A stretch of DNA of 64,000 nt, taken from positions 1 through 64,000 of the forward strand of contig NZ_JHYI01000013.1 in the NCBI RefSeq assembly GCF_000621445.1. Direction: 5' to 3'. A program made the translations under genes and the position numbers. Positions 63,809-64,000 of this stretch are shown here, piece after piece. The DNA is from Alkalihalobacillus bogoriensis ATCC BAA-922 (GTDB lineage Bacteria; Bacillota; Bacilli; Bacillales; Bacillaceae_F). The notes beneath the pieces were generated by a model. It saw nothing but the letters and a program-made list of their open reading frames with translations, made no database searches and was not told the DNA's origin. Within the stretch, counting starts at the first letter, position 1. Each line of letters opens with the position of its first letter.

Positions 63809-64000
63809 TTATTTCACCAATCCATGACGGTGTGCGTATATGGCAATTTGTGTACGATCTTCTACACATAATTTAGCTAATATGTTACTAACATGTGTTT
63901 TAACTGTTTTGATACCGATAAACAGTTCATCGGCAATTTCTTGATTTGTTTTCCCATTTCCGACTAAGCAAAGAACTTCTAGCTCCCTAGGTGTTAATTC
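63809..64000 (-). CDS. LuxR/NarL-family response regulator, C-terminal end (runs off the right edge)
   Basis: The minus-strand frame enters at the right edge and gives the last 63 residues: [60 protein letters not shown], ending LVK. This is a complete GerE-type helix-turn-helix, as in NarL/LiaR/DegU response regulators. The receiver domain and the partner kinase would lie beyond the window. Confidence 0.92.
   Translation of the reverse strand, partial: ELTPRELEVLCLVGNGKTNQEIADELFIGIKTVKTHVSNILAKLCVEDRTQIAIYAHRHGLVK

Overview
The window comes from an AT-rich, endospore-forming Firmicute of the family Bacillaceae. Sporulation genes (spo0B, spoVB, bofC, safA, a coxA-like gene, an RsfA-family regulator) and a gene order that follows the Bacillus subtilis mnmA-to-spo0B block support this. 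The style of the intergenic repeats and some gene contents recall alkaliphilic Bacillus relatives, but that is only an impression. No rRNA or tRNA genes were seen.

Layout. 1-0.9 kb: end of an IS110-family transposase and a cluster of intergenic repeats. 0.9-7.4 kb: sulfur and tRNA-modification genes (mnmA, yrvO-type desulfurase, cymR), a YczE-like membrane protein, rarA, an RsfA-family regulator and tcdA. 7.8-8.1 kb: probable 6S RNA. 8.2-13.6 kb: a small unknown gene, a SAM-riboswitch-controlled hom, then aspS and hisS behind a T-box, and a 57-residue HTH-like gene. 13.7-17.9 kb: a magnesium island with two M-box riboswitches, two mgtE paralogues and mgtC. 18.2-39 kb: dtd-relA-apt-recJ-lapA, a CDF transporter, separate secF and secD, comN, a DUF368 lipid-phosphate transporter, spoVB, yajC-tgt-queA-ruvB-ruvA and bofC. 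39.4-51 kb: coxA-like, safA, the NAD operon nadB-nadC-nadA facing nifS-niaR, pheB-pheA, and spo0B-obg. After spo0B the expected rpmA-rplU genes are missing; instead there is a small coiled-coil gene and a NitT/TauT-type ABC importer (51-54 kb), followed by pbpF-hemE-hemH-hemY, a block that in B. subtilis lies elsewhere. A rearrangement boundary therefore lies at about 51-54 kb. 57.9-59 kb is a repeat-rich zone with a 114-bp tandem repeat grown from the pbpF terminator. The end holds an MFS transporter, an orphan membrane protein and the C-terminal end of a LuxR-type regulator.

The most striking non-genic signal is a family of elements of about 180 bp, four complete copies here. Each carries four 15-bp sites (consensus CGGACATCTGTTCCG) in order forward, forward, reverse, reverse. 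The spacing is almost fixed (51, 63, 51 nt start to start) while the DNA between the sites is poorly conserved. Three of the four copies lie between convergent genes. Two other repeat families (R1, about 170 bp, seven full or deleted copies; R2, 209 bp, two copies with potential pseudoknot pairing) also recur.

Many starts were chosen on Shine-Dalgarno spacing, and several are GTG or TTG. All functional calls rest on recognisable motifs and conserved context. No database search was run.
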